A stretch of 64,000 nucleotides of DNA from Diphasiastrum complanatum. Lineage: Eukaryota > Streptophyta > Lycopodiopsida > Lycopodiales > Lycopodiaceae. A model generated the notes under the pieces. That model saw only the letters and a list, made by a program, of their open reading frames with translations. It made no database searches and had not been told where the DNA came from. The stretch is taken from assembly GCA_029204225.1 (NCBI GenBank), contig CM055107.1, forward strand, positions 5,526,900-5,590,899. The letters are read 5' to 3'. Positions 37,205-48,880 of this stretch are shown here, piece by piece. Position 1 is the first letter of the stretch, and the number at the start of each line of letters is the position of its first letter. The position numbers and the translations under genes are program-made.

Positions 37205-38845
37205 AGAATGGCAGCTCGCGCTTTTGAGCTGATCATCCTCAACATATCAGACACACAACTAGCCACGTGTCTGAAGCTCAGACCTCCAAGGAAGTCTGGA
37301 ACATCTTGAGCACCCTGTACGAAGTGCACGATGTAGCTTCCAAACTACATCTCAGGAGAAAATCATTCTGCCTCAAGATGACAAATGATGATCCATTACA
37401 GAATCATATTAACTAGTTCAAGAATCTAACAACAAATGGCCATTGTCAGATCAGTCATAGATGATCAAGACGCAGTAATGACAATGCTTTAAAGCTTGCC
37501 AATATCGTATTATAACTGGGTGACGATGATATTGACTCTATCACGAGTCATTACAATGTTGCTACAAGAAGAGACAAGAAGGAATGGACCCTCCAGTTCC
37601 TCTAATGTCGACTCTCGCATCTTATACACCTACAAGAATTCGAACAAGTAGAAGAAGGGAGGCTCAAGGCCATAGAAGCTGAATCAGAAGCCAACACAAA
37701 GCCGTCAAGAGCAGTCGAAGCCGCCAACAAAGAAGAAGCTGTTATGCAGATACTGCAAACAAACCAACCACGAGATTCGGGATTGTCATATCTTACAGGC
37801 CAAGAACGACAACAAAGGGCAATTGAATCAGATGGCAAATGTAGTTGCAGAAACATCTCAATCGCATCAAGAAGCGGATCATGATGCATTCATGACAAGC
37901 CATCAAAAAGCATCAAACGACAACTCCTGGTTTCTGGATTTTGGAGCCACTCAGCATATGACTAGCCATATCAATTGTTTTGAGTCTTATACGCCTTATA
38001 GTACCAAGAAATTTGTTCATCGGGGCGACAATAGCACACAAGCTATCAAGGGTGAAGGTACAATAAGATTAAGCTTTGCAAATAATCAATCTAAACTACT
38101 TTCAAGAGTTCTTCATGTACCGAATCTTTCTACAAATCTGCTCTTTGTAAGTAGAATTACAGATTTAGAATACAAAGTAGAATTCGAATCAGATCAATGC
38201 AAAGTCGTCGATAGGATAGACAAGATCCTAGCACTCGGAAAGAGGCATGGATACTTGTATAAACTTAGTCATTGTTTTTCTGCCTCCAATTAGGCTGTAA
38301 ATACTTATGTACATATCAAAAAAAGTTTACTCTAGCATCATAGACTTGGTCACTTAAATCATTCTTCATGTACAACATATGTCCAAACAATCCATTGTTC
38401 TTGATCTGGACTATCCAGATAGGAAAATCAGACTACCTATTTTTCAAGACTACTTATTCAGTAAACAGGCTAGAAAACTAGCTTTTAGATCAAGCCATCA
38501 ACATTTTGCTAGAGGATTGTTAGATATTTTACATACAGGCATTTGTGGCCCAATGTAGAATCCTTCATTAAAGGATGCAAAGTATTTCATCACTTTAATT
38601 GATGACTTTTTCAGAAGGACAATGATGTACTTTATTAAGAAGAAATCAGAAGCTTTAAATTGCTTCAAAACCTTCAAGGAGCGTGCAGAGAAAGAAACTA
38701 GTAAGAAGATTAAAGCCCTGAGGTCCGACAATGGTGGAGAGTACACCTCTACTGAATTCAAGGAGTACTATTGTTATGTCCATGATTAGTACATAGGATT
38801 CAATATACTCCTAGTCTTGTATACATGGTACTCCAGTGAAACAAG
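37205..38845 (+). pseudogene. Ty1/copia gag-protease-integrase remnant
   Basis: Broken gag frames (AFELIILNISDTQLATCL near 37220; SLPISYYNWVTM near 37495) lead to a zinc knuckle CRYCKQTNHEIRDC near 37747-37788, matching CX2CX4HX4C. The protease block is WFLDFGATQHMTSH at about 37929, where the catalytic DSG has become DFG. Then come the pre-integrase frame (VLHVPNLSTNLLFVSRI near 38110) and integrase (KYFITLIDDFFRRTMMYF near 38580, ALRSDNGGEYTSTEFKEYY near 38715). The coding ends near 38840 at the next element, before the third catalytic residue. Confidence 0.8.
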
Positions 38846-38849
38846 CCAT

Positions 38850-40997
38850 TAGTTATGCCACATCATACTGAACGTGACCCGAAAGTAATTAATATCCTTC
38901 TAAGGCCCAGACCACACTAAATGGAGTTAGTACAAGGTTTGGGACCGTATGTGCATGTGTAGAGTATCAATAGCAATTCTATGAATAGAGGATCCATGAT
39001 ACAGACTCTATTCTAGTAGAATCTATGAGTAGGGGAGTTGGGACCTTGCAATATAAAATGCACACTAGGTTCTAAGCCTTATATAAGGAGGCCAAACTTG
39101 TCCTACTACTCCATCTTATGATTGATTCATTGCCAACCTCTCACTCTACTTTCATGCTTTCTATTCCTTGGCTTGGGGGTAAAGCTTCTAGAGTTGATTG
39201 GTTGCTTCTACTTGGTTGGGTGGTTTCTCCATAGTGTGTCTTCCATTGTGTTTGTCTTGTAAGCAGGATCTTGTGGAACTTTCCTTACAACTGCCAGAGC
39301 AAGGCTTACGAAGATTGAGAAACTTGGAGTCGTGTTGTTTTTCATTGGATTTCGGTGGAGATCAAATAGGTATTCTCATCCAGGTGGTGAAACAAGTGTG
39401 CAAGTTGGTGGATTCTCCCGGTTTCAATTTGCATGTTGCTAAGATTCTCTCTTAATGTTTCATGGTTTATGGTGAATTGTCCTAGAAACCCATTTGTGTA
39501 GTTTTTTTGGAGCTTTTTCTTTTGTAGCTCAAATCTTTTGTAGATCCGGTTTTTTCAACAAGTGTACTTTCATTTTAGGAATCATTAATGATGAAATTAA
39601 TGATGCATACTAGTTCTTTCCATGATTTATGATTCTAGGCTATGTTTTGGTCAAAAATGCTTGTTTTTTTATGCTTTTTGACTCAAAATTGATAGTAAGA
39701 ACTAAAATCCAGCAAGATTGGATCAATTAGATGTCTATAATTCTGTAAATTGGTTTGCATGTGTTAGAGAAAGAGTTGCAGGTCATGAATTTCCACTTTA
39801 TTAGTGAAAAAAAATTCAGAAAAGAGCTAAAAATCATCATTTTCGAAGTTGTTCCTGAAGTTAGAGCCAAGAATTCTAGGAATTGGGCATGTAGGAAGTC
39901 AAAAAAGTGTAAAGAATGACCATTTTTGGTGATTTTTGGGGGCTGGATACCTCCAAATCCATAAGGAGATCATTTTGAAATTTTTTACAACATGATTAGT
40001 ATTCCTTTTTACCTTCCCAACAAGCTATTAGACCTGTAAATTGATGAAGAGAGGCTTATGCTTCATCAAGTTTGAAGCTATTTTGACTTTTACGAACCAA
40101 GAAATCTTTGTTCTCAGCCCATACTGCTTCATAGGACCTGCATGAATGCTTCAAGGAAGTCTAATAGACCATTTAAAATTGTTGGTAGCTTCACTTTGGG
40201 CTTGGGTAGGTGTTTGCATGATTTTTGATCATATAGCCTGCTTAAAGTGCACTACAAATTTTTGGTTGCTCTGTTTTCACACGTGTGAAGTCTAGGTAAT
40301 AGGCTGATGTGGAAAGTGTCTCAGTCACTAAGTCTCTCTCTGTTCTGACTTTACAACACCTAATTTGGTGTATTGTAGCCAAAGTTATGGCCGTTTGAAG
40401 TTTTGCAATTTTGTGAGTAAAATTGGCAAAATTTGAAATTGTTCTGATTGCATGCTAGCATTTCCCTAATTTGTGGGACTGTGCTTGCATGGATTGATTG
40501 CATGTTGGTTTAGAGAGTGATTATGACATGCATGAGGGATTCACATTTGTTTTGAGTGGTTATACGCATGTGCTCTGACAGTTAGGACACAAATCAATAA
40601 ATTTGGCTGACAATTTTCGTAAAACTGAAATTTACGTAAAATTTCGTAAAGTAAAAAAAAAGCAGTTAATGTTGCATGTCATGCATGCCTAAAAGACATT
40701 AATTCAGTAAGATTAGGAATCGAACAATGAATCATTTTTTCGATTTCGATTGCCTAAATACTAACAGTGTTTTTGACGAATTATCAAATTATGTAAAATT
40801 TTACAAAAAAAAGTAAAAATCCAAAAATTCAAAATTTTCAGTTGTTTCTAGTTTCTTGAATTATCTATAAAATGTACTAAACTTAGTGAATTGACCATAC
40901 TGGAGTCAATTTCAGTCAGATTTGGTCAACTACACTTCACTAATAGTTAATTAGATATTAACTAGATTTAGTAATTTCCAAGAATAGATAAATTGAG
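38850..40997 (+). mobile_element. 5' LTR and leader of a gypsy element (borders uncertain)
   Basis: The copia remnant stops near 38850, and a promoter-like segment with TATATAAGG near 39080 follows, then about 1.9 kb of leader before the gypsy gag ATG at 40998. The leader holds a perfect TTCACACGTGTGAA palindrome at 40276-40289. I found no clear primer-binding site, so the LTR end is not placed. Confidence 0.45.
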
Positions 40998-41900
40998 ATG
41001 GCCGAAGAAGATGCAAATCCAGGTGCACCATCATATATGGTGATTTGCTAGCAATTGAGTACGACACTCAATGATATGAATAATTGGAATAATATGAGAG
41101 ATCAACAAATGGAAATTCTTCTGAACCAGGTCAAATTGTTGTCTTCACTCGTTCTCGGTTTTCAACCGGAGACATACTTGGGAGAAAACAAGGAGAAGAA
41201 ACTGGAGGCCGTAAAGGACTGGCTCGTTAAGTGGAGTAGTTACTTCACCCTGCATGGAGTTTCCAATGAGAAGAAAATTGAAAGTGTCCTGATGTTCTTA
41301 CACGGCAAAGCATCATTTGAAGAGAAGGAAGTAAGGTCATGATTTATCGGTGAATCCTACTACCTGGGATGATTTTGCGGAAGTCTTTAAAAATCTTTCG
41401 GAATAGGATGACGTTGACTACTACCAAAAATTTGTGAATTGCAAAATGGGTAGTAAGAGCTTGGACTCTTATATCCAAGAATTCATGGACCTTTGGAATA
41501 GGGTACCATCATTCGATGCAAAGTGGGCTCTTTGGCAATTTGTCCTAGGCTTGCCTGCTGACTATCAAAACGAATGCAGACGAAATGTGCTTCAAAGCCT
41601 TGAGGTTGTGTTTCAGATTTCAAAAGCATATAATCCCATAGTGGTGACATCCAGGAAGCAATTTGTGCAAATTCCAACCACCTTGAAAAACAAGAAGGGG
41701 AAGAAGTGCGGTCCAGACTAAGCAAAATATTTTGACGAATTGGATCAAGTAGCGTCGGAACTCCAGAAACCAAAGAAAAAGAAGTTCAAGAAATCTATGT
41801 CCCGGAAAAAGGCTAAGAAAGAGAACTTATGTTTCGTCTGTAAAAAGCCTGACATATGATGAAATTTTGTCCAGAAAGGAAGAAAATGTCGGCACACATG
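40998..41900 (+). pseudogene. Ty3/gypsy gag (same family as the 42.6-47.7 kb element)
   Basis: Starting at ATG 40998 (AEEDANPGAPSY), the frame aligns with the minus-strand gag at 47665: EILLNQVKLLS, DWLVKWSSYFTLHGV, MFLHGKAS, then NCKMGSKSLDSYIQEFMDLW near 41430 and LGLPADYQNECRRNVLQSLE near 41550. A knuckle remnant, CFVCKKP, lies near 41830, with the His and last Cys lost. There are stops near 41048, 41339 and 41719. No Pol follows: the sequence ends near 41940, just before a poly-C/TC tract. Confidence 0.78.
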
Positions 41901-41993
41901 ATCGAGATCCCAAGAGGTAATTGTAAAATTTTGAACATAGTATCAAATAATTTTGGACTTTGGCAAAACAATTGGACTTTTTTTAGGATTTAG

Positions 41994-42005
41994 CCCCCCC
42001 CCCCC

Positions 42006-42044
<39 letters not shown>
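41994..42044 (+). repeat. C12 run followed by (TC)19 microsatellite
   Basis: Twelve C residues at 41994-42005, a G, then TC repeats at 42007-42044. The tract lies at the boundary between the truncated gypsy gag and the P450 fragment. Confidence 0.95.
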
Positions 42045-42046
<2 letters not shown>

Positions 42047-42101
42047 GGGATAGAACATAGAAATGAAATTTGGTTCCACATTCACCATCCCTCCCTCTAT
42101 C

Positions 42102-42267
42102 AGACATCTCCACCTTCTTGGCACATTGCCACATCAATCTTTGGCAAAAATAGTTGAATTACACATTACTCCCCCTCCACAGAACAAGCTCAATCTGCCC
42201 CCATCTTCACCAGCATGGCCGCTTATCGGACATCTCCACCTTCTTGGCACATTGCCACATCAGTCTT
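42102..42267 (+). repeat. Direct repeat of ~39 bp, 127 bp apart, in the P450 fragment
   Basis: The unit beginning GACATCTCCACCTTCTTGG occurs at 42102 and at 42229, with one or two mismatches. Both encode the P450 hinge peptide HLHLLGTLPHQS. Only the second is preceded by the Pro-rich hinge, while only the first continues into SLAKI, so the duplication has rearranged the exon. Confidence 0.85.
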
Positions 42268-42618
42268 GTTTTTCTCAGGCTAGGAATTGTCCCTACTGTT
42301 GTAGTTTCCAATGAAGCCCTCACGAGAGAGTTTCTAAAGACTTACGATCAAATCTTTGCATCACGTGCAAGGATGCTGGCCGGAAATATATTTCTTTACA
42401 ATTACAAGGACGTGGCATGGTCACAATACGGACCATAATGGAGAGATATCAAAAAGGTCTATCTGCTAGAGTTGTTTACTCCTACATAGATGGAAGCCAA
42501 CAAGCATATTAGAATAGAAGAGGCTTATTCCATGGTGAAGAAAATTCAGAATCATTGTGAGGGAAGCAAGTTAGTTGATGTGCACTCGATTCCCTTGTAC
42601 AAGACATGGACATAACAT
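42189..42618 (+). pseudogene. Cytochrome P450 N-terminal fragment, plant A-type
   Basis: Plant P450s are ER-bound haem monooxygenases of secondary metabolism. Visible family blocks are the Pro-rich hinge LPPSSPAWPLIGHLHLLG at 42189, then after a missing piece and frame change LRLGIVPTVVVSNEALTREF at 42274, FASRARML, and the helix C region DVAWSQYGP-stop-WRDIKKV at 42412-42460. Stops are TAA 42436-42438 (Tyr expected) and TAG 42487-42489. The frame fades near 42610, where the gypsy element begins. The membrane anchor before the hinge and everything past about helix D, including I-helix, K-helix and haem-binding Cys, is absent. The subfamily cannot be named; CYP71-clan is likely. Confidence 0.85.
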
Positions 42619-42627
42619 TCTTCCCCC

Positions 42628-43732
42628 GTTAATCCATTTCTATCTCTAGAAATGAAAACTAGAGAAATTCTTCTTTATGCTTTCGACCCTTTCCCATGAT
42701 TCATCATCCTCAGTCCGGCCCTTCCACCTGATCAAGCACTCAGAGATAGAACAATTTCTCAATTGTTTATCTCTGGTTCTGAGTACCTTTTCAGGTTCCA
42801 AAGGAACACTAAGCGATGAGTCCTCCAAATGGGTAAGATTTTCCTTTGAACCAACTACTTCACCTTCATGCAGACTTAATTTTAGTCGGCTTACATGAAA
42901 CACTGGATGAGCTATAGTCTTGTTCTGAAGATCTAGTTCGTAAGCTAAAGAACCAATTTTCTTTATAATCTGAAACGTTCCACAATATCTCGTAGACAAT
43001 TTATAATGCTTCCCTGTACTCATAGTTTTAGAATCTTTAGGTATTCTAAGATATACCCAGTCATCAACTTTGAAATCTCTGGGAGACCTCTTAAGATCAG
43101 CATAGTGCTTAGCTCTATCCTGAGCACTCCGGATACAATCACAGGCCACTTGCAACATTTCACGCATATCATGCAAGAAATATGCAACTTTCTGGATCTT
43201 AACAGGCTTTGTCTCCACATTTTACCGGAGATCTAGGTTGAAAATCGTACATCAGCATAAACAGACTATAACCAGTAGCAGAATGTTTCCTACTATTATA
43301 AGCAAACTCAATCAAAGGAATATAATCTTCCCACTGAGATTTTCTGTGAGACACATAAGTTCTCAACATATCCTCCATAGTCTGATTAGTTCTCTCAGTC
43401 TGGCCATCTGATTTAGGATGATCAGAAGAACTAAAACTAAGTGAGGTTTCAAGCTTATGGAATACAACTGACCAAAAGTGACCTGTAAACTTAGAATGTC
43501 TATCACTAACTATATCACTTGGCAGTCCATAAAGCCTAAATAATCTTTCCACAAAGATCTGGGCTAAATCTGAAGCCTTAGCAGTTGACTTGACTGGTAT
43601 AAAAGTAGCTAACTTTGTCACCCTATCCACTACAACCCAAATAGAATCATTTTGGCATTGGGTCCTTGGAAGTCCAACCACAAAATCCATACATATACTT
43701 TCCAATCGTTTCTGAGGGATATCTAGGGGATG
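42628..43732 (-). pseudogene. Ty3/gypsy integrase core and chromodomain-like C-terminus
   Basis: The minus strand continues the integrase after the solo LTR. It holds CMDFVVGLPRTQ with the first catalytic Asp (near 43690), LPSDIVSDRHSKFTGHFW with the second (near 43510) and SDGQTERTNQ with the Glu (near 43390), then a linker (GTFQIIKKIGSLAYELDL near 42955). The C-terminal module ECLIRWKGRTEDDESWERVE at about 42740-42690 has the aromatic and acidic pattern of a chromodomain, as in chromoviruses. The frame changes near 43210. The element stops at about 42628 next to P450 sequence with no clear 3' LTR. Confidence 0.85.
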
Positions 43733-44386
43733 TGTGAAGGATTTCAGATCATTCAAGATCCAATCCATGTCCCAAATCTTTGGTTACAATAAGGAGCAAA
43801 CCAACAATCCTGCCAATGTAGAAAAATCAGCATCTACATACAAAATGAGATGCAAACTCTAAGAGATATTGATCAAACATGAACCAAAAAATAAAATATG
43901 TTTGTTGTCCGTACAATTACAGTACCCTACTATATTTTACACATGTGGAACCGAAAATAGCAATAAATGATCATTCTACACACAAGATTGCAAGATAACA
44001 CCAAGATAGTGCACCAATGAGTAGTAGAACCCAAAGAGGACCATGTATAATGATGAAATGAGAGAGAGAAGAGAGAAGATGTGTCTCTCCACGAGTTACA
44101 TCCTTTTATAGAGTTTCCAAACCCTATTTGGCCACTTGGCTTTCCCTCCAAAATGTAAACCCTACTATTTTTGGGTCTAGACTCAATGTACCCAAAGTTC
44201 AAATTTGAATCTCTCTCAAACTCGACTACCAACTTTCCCACACTTTCCAAAAGTGTTTATTGAATGTATTTTAAACTAATATAACTTCAAAAAGTTTATC
44301 TCTAAGTCAAAAATGATTTTTGGCCTCTTATTGACAATTTACCAAAATGTGACTAAACTAGACTAAACTAGTTGAAATCTCTCACA
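43733..44386 (-). mobile_element. Solo LTR-like insertion in the integrase, with 5-bp target duplication
   Basis: The 654-bp insert has TGTGA...TCACA ends and is flanked by GGATG at 43728-43732 and 44387-44391 (CATCC on the coding strand). Removing it and one GGATG rejoins the integrase reading around ERLKTGRLLHPLDIPQ. On the minus strand it contains a TATA box (CTATAAAAGG near 44110) followed by a TC-rich stretch. A homologous copy lies at 22900-23617. Near-perfect 14-bp inverted ends are longer than typical for LTRs. Confidence 0.88.
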
Positions 44387-44391
44387 GGATG

Positions 44392-45175
44392 TAGTAACCT
44401 TCCAGTCTTTAAGCGTTCGGCTTTGGCTAACTGGCAAGGTCTACACTTAACCACATAAGACTTGACAAATGGCTTGAGTTTCGGCCAATAAAACTCCCTT
44501 CTGACCAAGTCCAAAGTCTTGTGTATACTCGGATGACCTGCACAGGGAATGTCATAACACTCATAAAGAATCGTTTTCTTTAGATCATCATCCGCCGGTA
44601 CACAAATTTTCCATTCCGAAATAGTATCCCACCTCGGATAGAGAACTGTTCCGCTATCTTATCTTTCCTAGGAACCTGAGACCCCTGTGAGTAAATCTCT
44701 ATTCCATTCTCATTTTTTCCTGTCTCCACCATCTTCCAGATGGGACCAAAATGAGAATCTGATTCACATTTTCCTCTCAGTGAAAGATATAGATCAGTGG
44801 AAATCTGGGTGAAAGAAAGTTCATTTAATTCACCAATCCGACTAAGTGCATCCGCAACTTGGTTAGAGCTACCCTTGACATATCGGATCTCATGATCAAA
44901 TTTCTGAATAAGCTCAGCCCATCGAGCTTTATGACCCCTTAGATCGTCTTGATTACAAAAGTACTTCAGAAGTTGGTGATCTATATACACTATAAACTGA
45001 TTACCATAAAGGTAATGCCTCCACGTTTTAAGCGCATGTATCAAAGCAAATAACTCTTTCTCCTGAGTTGTATAACGCAACTGAGGCCTCACAAGTTTCT
45101 TGCTTTCAAACGCTATCAGCCTATCCTCTTGTAGAAGAACTGCCCCTATCGCCGAATCACTTGTGTCAGTTCACA
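44392..45175 (-). pseudogene. Ty3/gypsy RNase H and integrase N-terminal part
   Basis: Minus strand: TDTSDSAIGAVLLQEDRL near 45170 (first RNase H Asp), QEKELFALIHALKTWRHYL near 45060 (Glu), IVYIDHQLLKYF near 45000, then the linker QVADALSRIGELNELSFTQI near 44860, and the integrase zinc region (YDIPCAGHPSIHKTLDLVRR near 44550-44500, CRPCQLAKAERLKTGR near 44430-44395). The first zinc-binding His appears to be Tyr. A frame change lies near 44580. The inserted LTR interrupts it at 44391. Confidence 0.82.
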
Positions 45176-46730
45176 CGACGTAAGGTAAATCAGGATTCGT
45201 GATCTATAAAACAGGAGCTGAAGCAACCGTTTGCTTGAGTTTCTCAAGGCATTGGTTCAATTCATCATTTTACTCAATAGGCTCGCTAGGTTGACCTCTC
45301 TTTTTCTTTTTATTAACTCTACCTTTAGTCAAGTTATTTAAGGGTGCTGCCACTTTAGCATAATCCTCAATTGACTTACGAAAGAAAACTGTAAAACCGA
45401 GAAAAGATTTAACTTCTCTAACCATCTTCAGTATCGGCCAATCAAGCACTGTCTTGACCTTACTCTTGTCAATCTCTAACCCACTACGGGTGATCTTATG
45501 ACCGAGGTACAACAACTCATGCTTAAATAGCTCAATTTAGATTCCTTAGCGTAGAGTTTCTCTCGTCTGAGAATATCTAAGACAGTCTTAAGATGACTCA
45601 AATGCTCCTTAAGTGTTCTACTGTAGATGAGAATATCATCTAAGAATACAACCACAAACTTCCCGAGATATGGACAAAAAAAATCGTTCATCATCTGTTG
45701 GAACGTAGCTGGTGCATTCGTTAACCCAAAAGGAAGCACGAGAAATTCATAGTGACCGAATCTCGTCTGAAAACCTGTCTTCTGCACATCATCCGGATGA
45801 ATCCTAATATGATGATATCCAGTTCTAAGATCTATCTTCGTGAAGTATTTAGCTCCACCTAATCGATCTACCAGATCATCCATACGAGGCAAAGGATATT
45901 TATTTTTAATAGTTACTTTATTCAACCCTTTGTAGTCCACACACATCTTCGCTTTCAGAAGAACAGGAGCACCCCAAGGCGACTTACTTGGCTGAATATG
46001 ACCCATCTCCAGGTAATTTTCAATTTGCTTAGTAATCTTTACCTCTTCTTTATGAGAAAACCTATAAGGTTGTCTAGAGATAGGGTGACTACTTGGAATT
46101 AACTCAATCTTATGGTCTACCGATCTGGACGACGGTATTCTATGAGGTAATTCTTCTGGAAAAACATCTTTGAATTCAGACAGTAACTTATTCATCTCAA
46201 TTTGCTCCTGATCTAAGTCTACCGAGTTTAGAATTTTTGACAATTCACAACTACTTAGATGCATTTCAGATAAATCCAAAATTGGCTTAGCAAATAAAGA
46301 ATAAGCTTCATACTGCGAATCAAAAACTTCCATTACATTAGCAAATGAACTCATCCCAGATGGATGTACAAAATTGTCTCCAAACAATGTAACTATTTCT
46401 TTACCCTCCTGAAAAGAGAGAACATGCTTCTCAAAATCTATTTCAGGATGCTTATTAAATAACCACTCATATCCTAGAATAATATCCGTACGTGCTAAAT
46501 CTAAAACATAGAAATCAATTAACTCTTTATAGTCCTGGATCCAAACAGGGAGTCTCGGAACTTTCACATCCCACGTCTCCAACTCCGCTCCTGAAGCTAG
46601 ATATACACGATATCTATGGTTACTGGCTTCAGTTTTGAGTCCAAGTTTCTGCACAAGACCAGAGTTAATGAAATTATGAGTAGATCCACTATCCACGAAA
46701 ATACTAACTTCATGTCCATTCACAGTGCCT
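45176..46730 (-). pseudogene. Ty3/gypsy protease and reverse transcriptase
   Basis: A 415-codon frame from 46723 carries the protease ([15 protein letters not shown] at about 46700; [27 protein letters not shown]) and the RT core: [83 protein letters not shown], and FLDD at 45635-45646. A frame change near 45530 leads to [20 protein letters not shown] and FLGFTVFFRKSI (45515-45270), the RT thumb/connection. RT is long and well preserved, so this copy is younger than the one at 1.8-6.9 kb. Confidence 0.88.
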
Positions 46731-47690
46731 TAAGATTTTCTTTACCTGGCATCTCAATCACTTGAGTTGCGTCTTTCTTTCATTCCGGACAAAATTTCAT
46801 AACGTGCCCAGGCTGACCGCAATGAAAACAAACATTGGTCCTTCTAGTCTTTTTCCGGGACAACTTTTTCTTTTGCCTAAATTCAGATTCAGATTGATCC
46901 AGTTCGTCGAAATATTTTTTATTCCTATTTCCACGAACTCTTTTCTTCTCTTTTTTCTGGCTGGGTCCGGATGATCCAGATGGATTACCCTGTAACTGCT
47001 TCCTAGATGCCACAACCGTGGAGTCGTATGCTTTTGCGACATGAACTACATCATCAAAGGATTGAAGCACGTTACGCTTACACTCATTATGATAATCTGC
47101 AGGCAGACCTAGGATAAACTGCCGCAGAGCCAGTTTTGCATTGAATGAGGGGACTTTATTTCATAAATCCATAAAATCTTGTAGGTACGAGTCCAAACTC
47201 CGAGTACCCATTTTGTAATTCACAAATCTTTGGTAAAAATCCGAGTCGTCCACAACCAAAAACGACTTTCTGAACACTTCCTTAAACTCGTCACATGTGG
47301 TAGGTTTAGGTTGTAAGTCACGCCACCACGACAAAGCTTTACCATGGAAGAACATAATAACACTTTCAATTTTTTCTCCTCAGGAATTCCATGTAAATTA
47401 AAATAACCGGTCCACTTGGATAACCAGTCATCCACAATTTCAGGTTTTCTCTCCTTCTCTCCTTTGAAAATGGTTCAGGCTAAAAGCCCAAATTTGGAGC
47501 AGACAAAGCTCTCACTTGATTTAACAGCACTTCCGTTTGTTGATCACATAAAGTATTCATGTTGTTTATTACATTAAGTGCTTGGATTAATGATTGACAA
47601 ATTTGCAGATAGGTAGGCATTGGCATTTGACCGTTGAGAGCTGCATTTGCATTATCGTCTGACATATTGATTTCCTGACATGCAAAATTT
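46731..47690 (-). pseudogene. Ty3/gypsy gag
   Basis: The start is MSDDNANAALNG at 47665, followed by EVLLNQVRALS; frames then shift to DDWLSKWTGYFNLHGIPEEK (47435), FHGKALSWWRDLQPKPTTCD (47350) and NYKMGTRSLDSYLQDFMDL, with a stop at 47161-47163. The end reads LGLPADYHNECKRNVLQSF (47090) and a perfect knuckle CFHCGQPGHVMKFC (about 46830-46790), matching CX2CX4HX4C. The gag is followed directly by the protease. It is homologous to the + strand gag at 40998. Confidence 0.82.
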
Positions 47691-48880
47691 GCTTAAATTA
47701 GTCGAGATCCAATCATCAACTAATAAGTGAAACATTCAAAACCTTCATAACAGGTTGATATCATTCAGCAAGGTCTTTCACTTGTTTGAGCAATATTTCG
47801 CAAAATCAATATCAGAACACTTAAGCAACAACCACTTTTTATGAACAAACACTAAAATTTACAAAAAACTGGGATTTTCGAAATCCGTTTGAAATGGGCC
47901 AACTATGAAAATCAATTAATCAGATCGATTTTACAAAAAAATAGGTACTGTCACAAATCGATATCATTTCGAAAGATCCTGCATGGAACTACTCGACATG
48001 CACTGACTTTTTTAAAAAAAAAAGTAAAAAGTTTTCGTAAATAGCCTAGTTGCTAGGAAATCTGCTTTTTGATCTAGAATTGCTAAAAATTGTCACATGC
48101 AAGATATTATAGATAATAACTATAATATCTTCTTATAGTTATTATCTATCATATGTGTGGGCTTAACACCATTACTGTTTTGTGATATGTGTGCTAGTTT
48201 GATTTTCATTAAGTTTATGTGTGCTATTAGAGATGTATGATTACTATGTGGTGTCAAAGCTTGTCATGTTTTGTAAGCCCGTAGATCCCCAGATATCCTT
48301 GCTACGTGGGCGGAGGGGAGAGATACCCTCTCAACATTTTGAGAAATCATTGGGACATGCTGAGATTGTCCATGTAGTATTTTATTTGTAATTGATTTTG
48401 TGTGACATTGATTTTGTAGTTGCATGAATTCAAAAGAGTTTAAAGTGAGTGAAATGCAATTAAAATATCAAGAAACATCTGAACTGATATGTTTGTTAAA
48501 AAAATAATTTTCAGTCTCTTTTATGGATATAAGAATTCCTTTTCTCATGCATCTGGTTGACGAGATTTTCATTATCGACTCTGCACCTTAGATGAATGTT
48601 CTATCTTAAGTGTTTTATGAAAGCATTTAAGGACTTTGTGAGACAAAAGACAAGGCTAGAAGGTAGGATTGCAAAGGTTTGTTTGCTCAAGAATTGTTTT
48701 TCTAAATGAGAAAATATTTCTCACAATTGCATCTCACAACATCAGGTTTATGAATTTGAACTTTTCTAAAGTTCTAAGCAAAATGCTTTCCAAGGACATG
48801 AAATAAATCCATGTGACATTAATGAAAGTGACATTTATCTTTGCATCTTGAACCAAACAATGCACTTCCAAATGAAAAAC
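47691..48880 (-). mobile_element. Upstream leader of the gypsy element; LTR not recognised
   Basis: The sequence upstream of gag on the minus strand should be its leader and 5' LTR, but no PBS or TG...CA border is seen before the next element. A GC-rich patch lies at 48280-48340 and a perfect hairpin at 48109-48149. Confidence 0.35.
48109..48149. repeat. Perfect 17-bp inverted repeat with 7-nt loop
   Basis: ATAGATAATAACTATAA (48109-48125) is followed by TATCTTC and then its exact reverse complement (48133-48149). The arms are AT-rich. There is no U-run or coding context that would make it a terminator, and it is too short for a miRNA precursor. Confidence 0.9.

Noticed and set aside
42646..43218. 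Gypsy C-terminal frame as a stand-alone host chromodomain gene
   Set aside because: It continues directly from the integrase on the same strand and ends where the element ends, so it is part of Pol.
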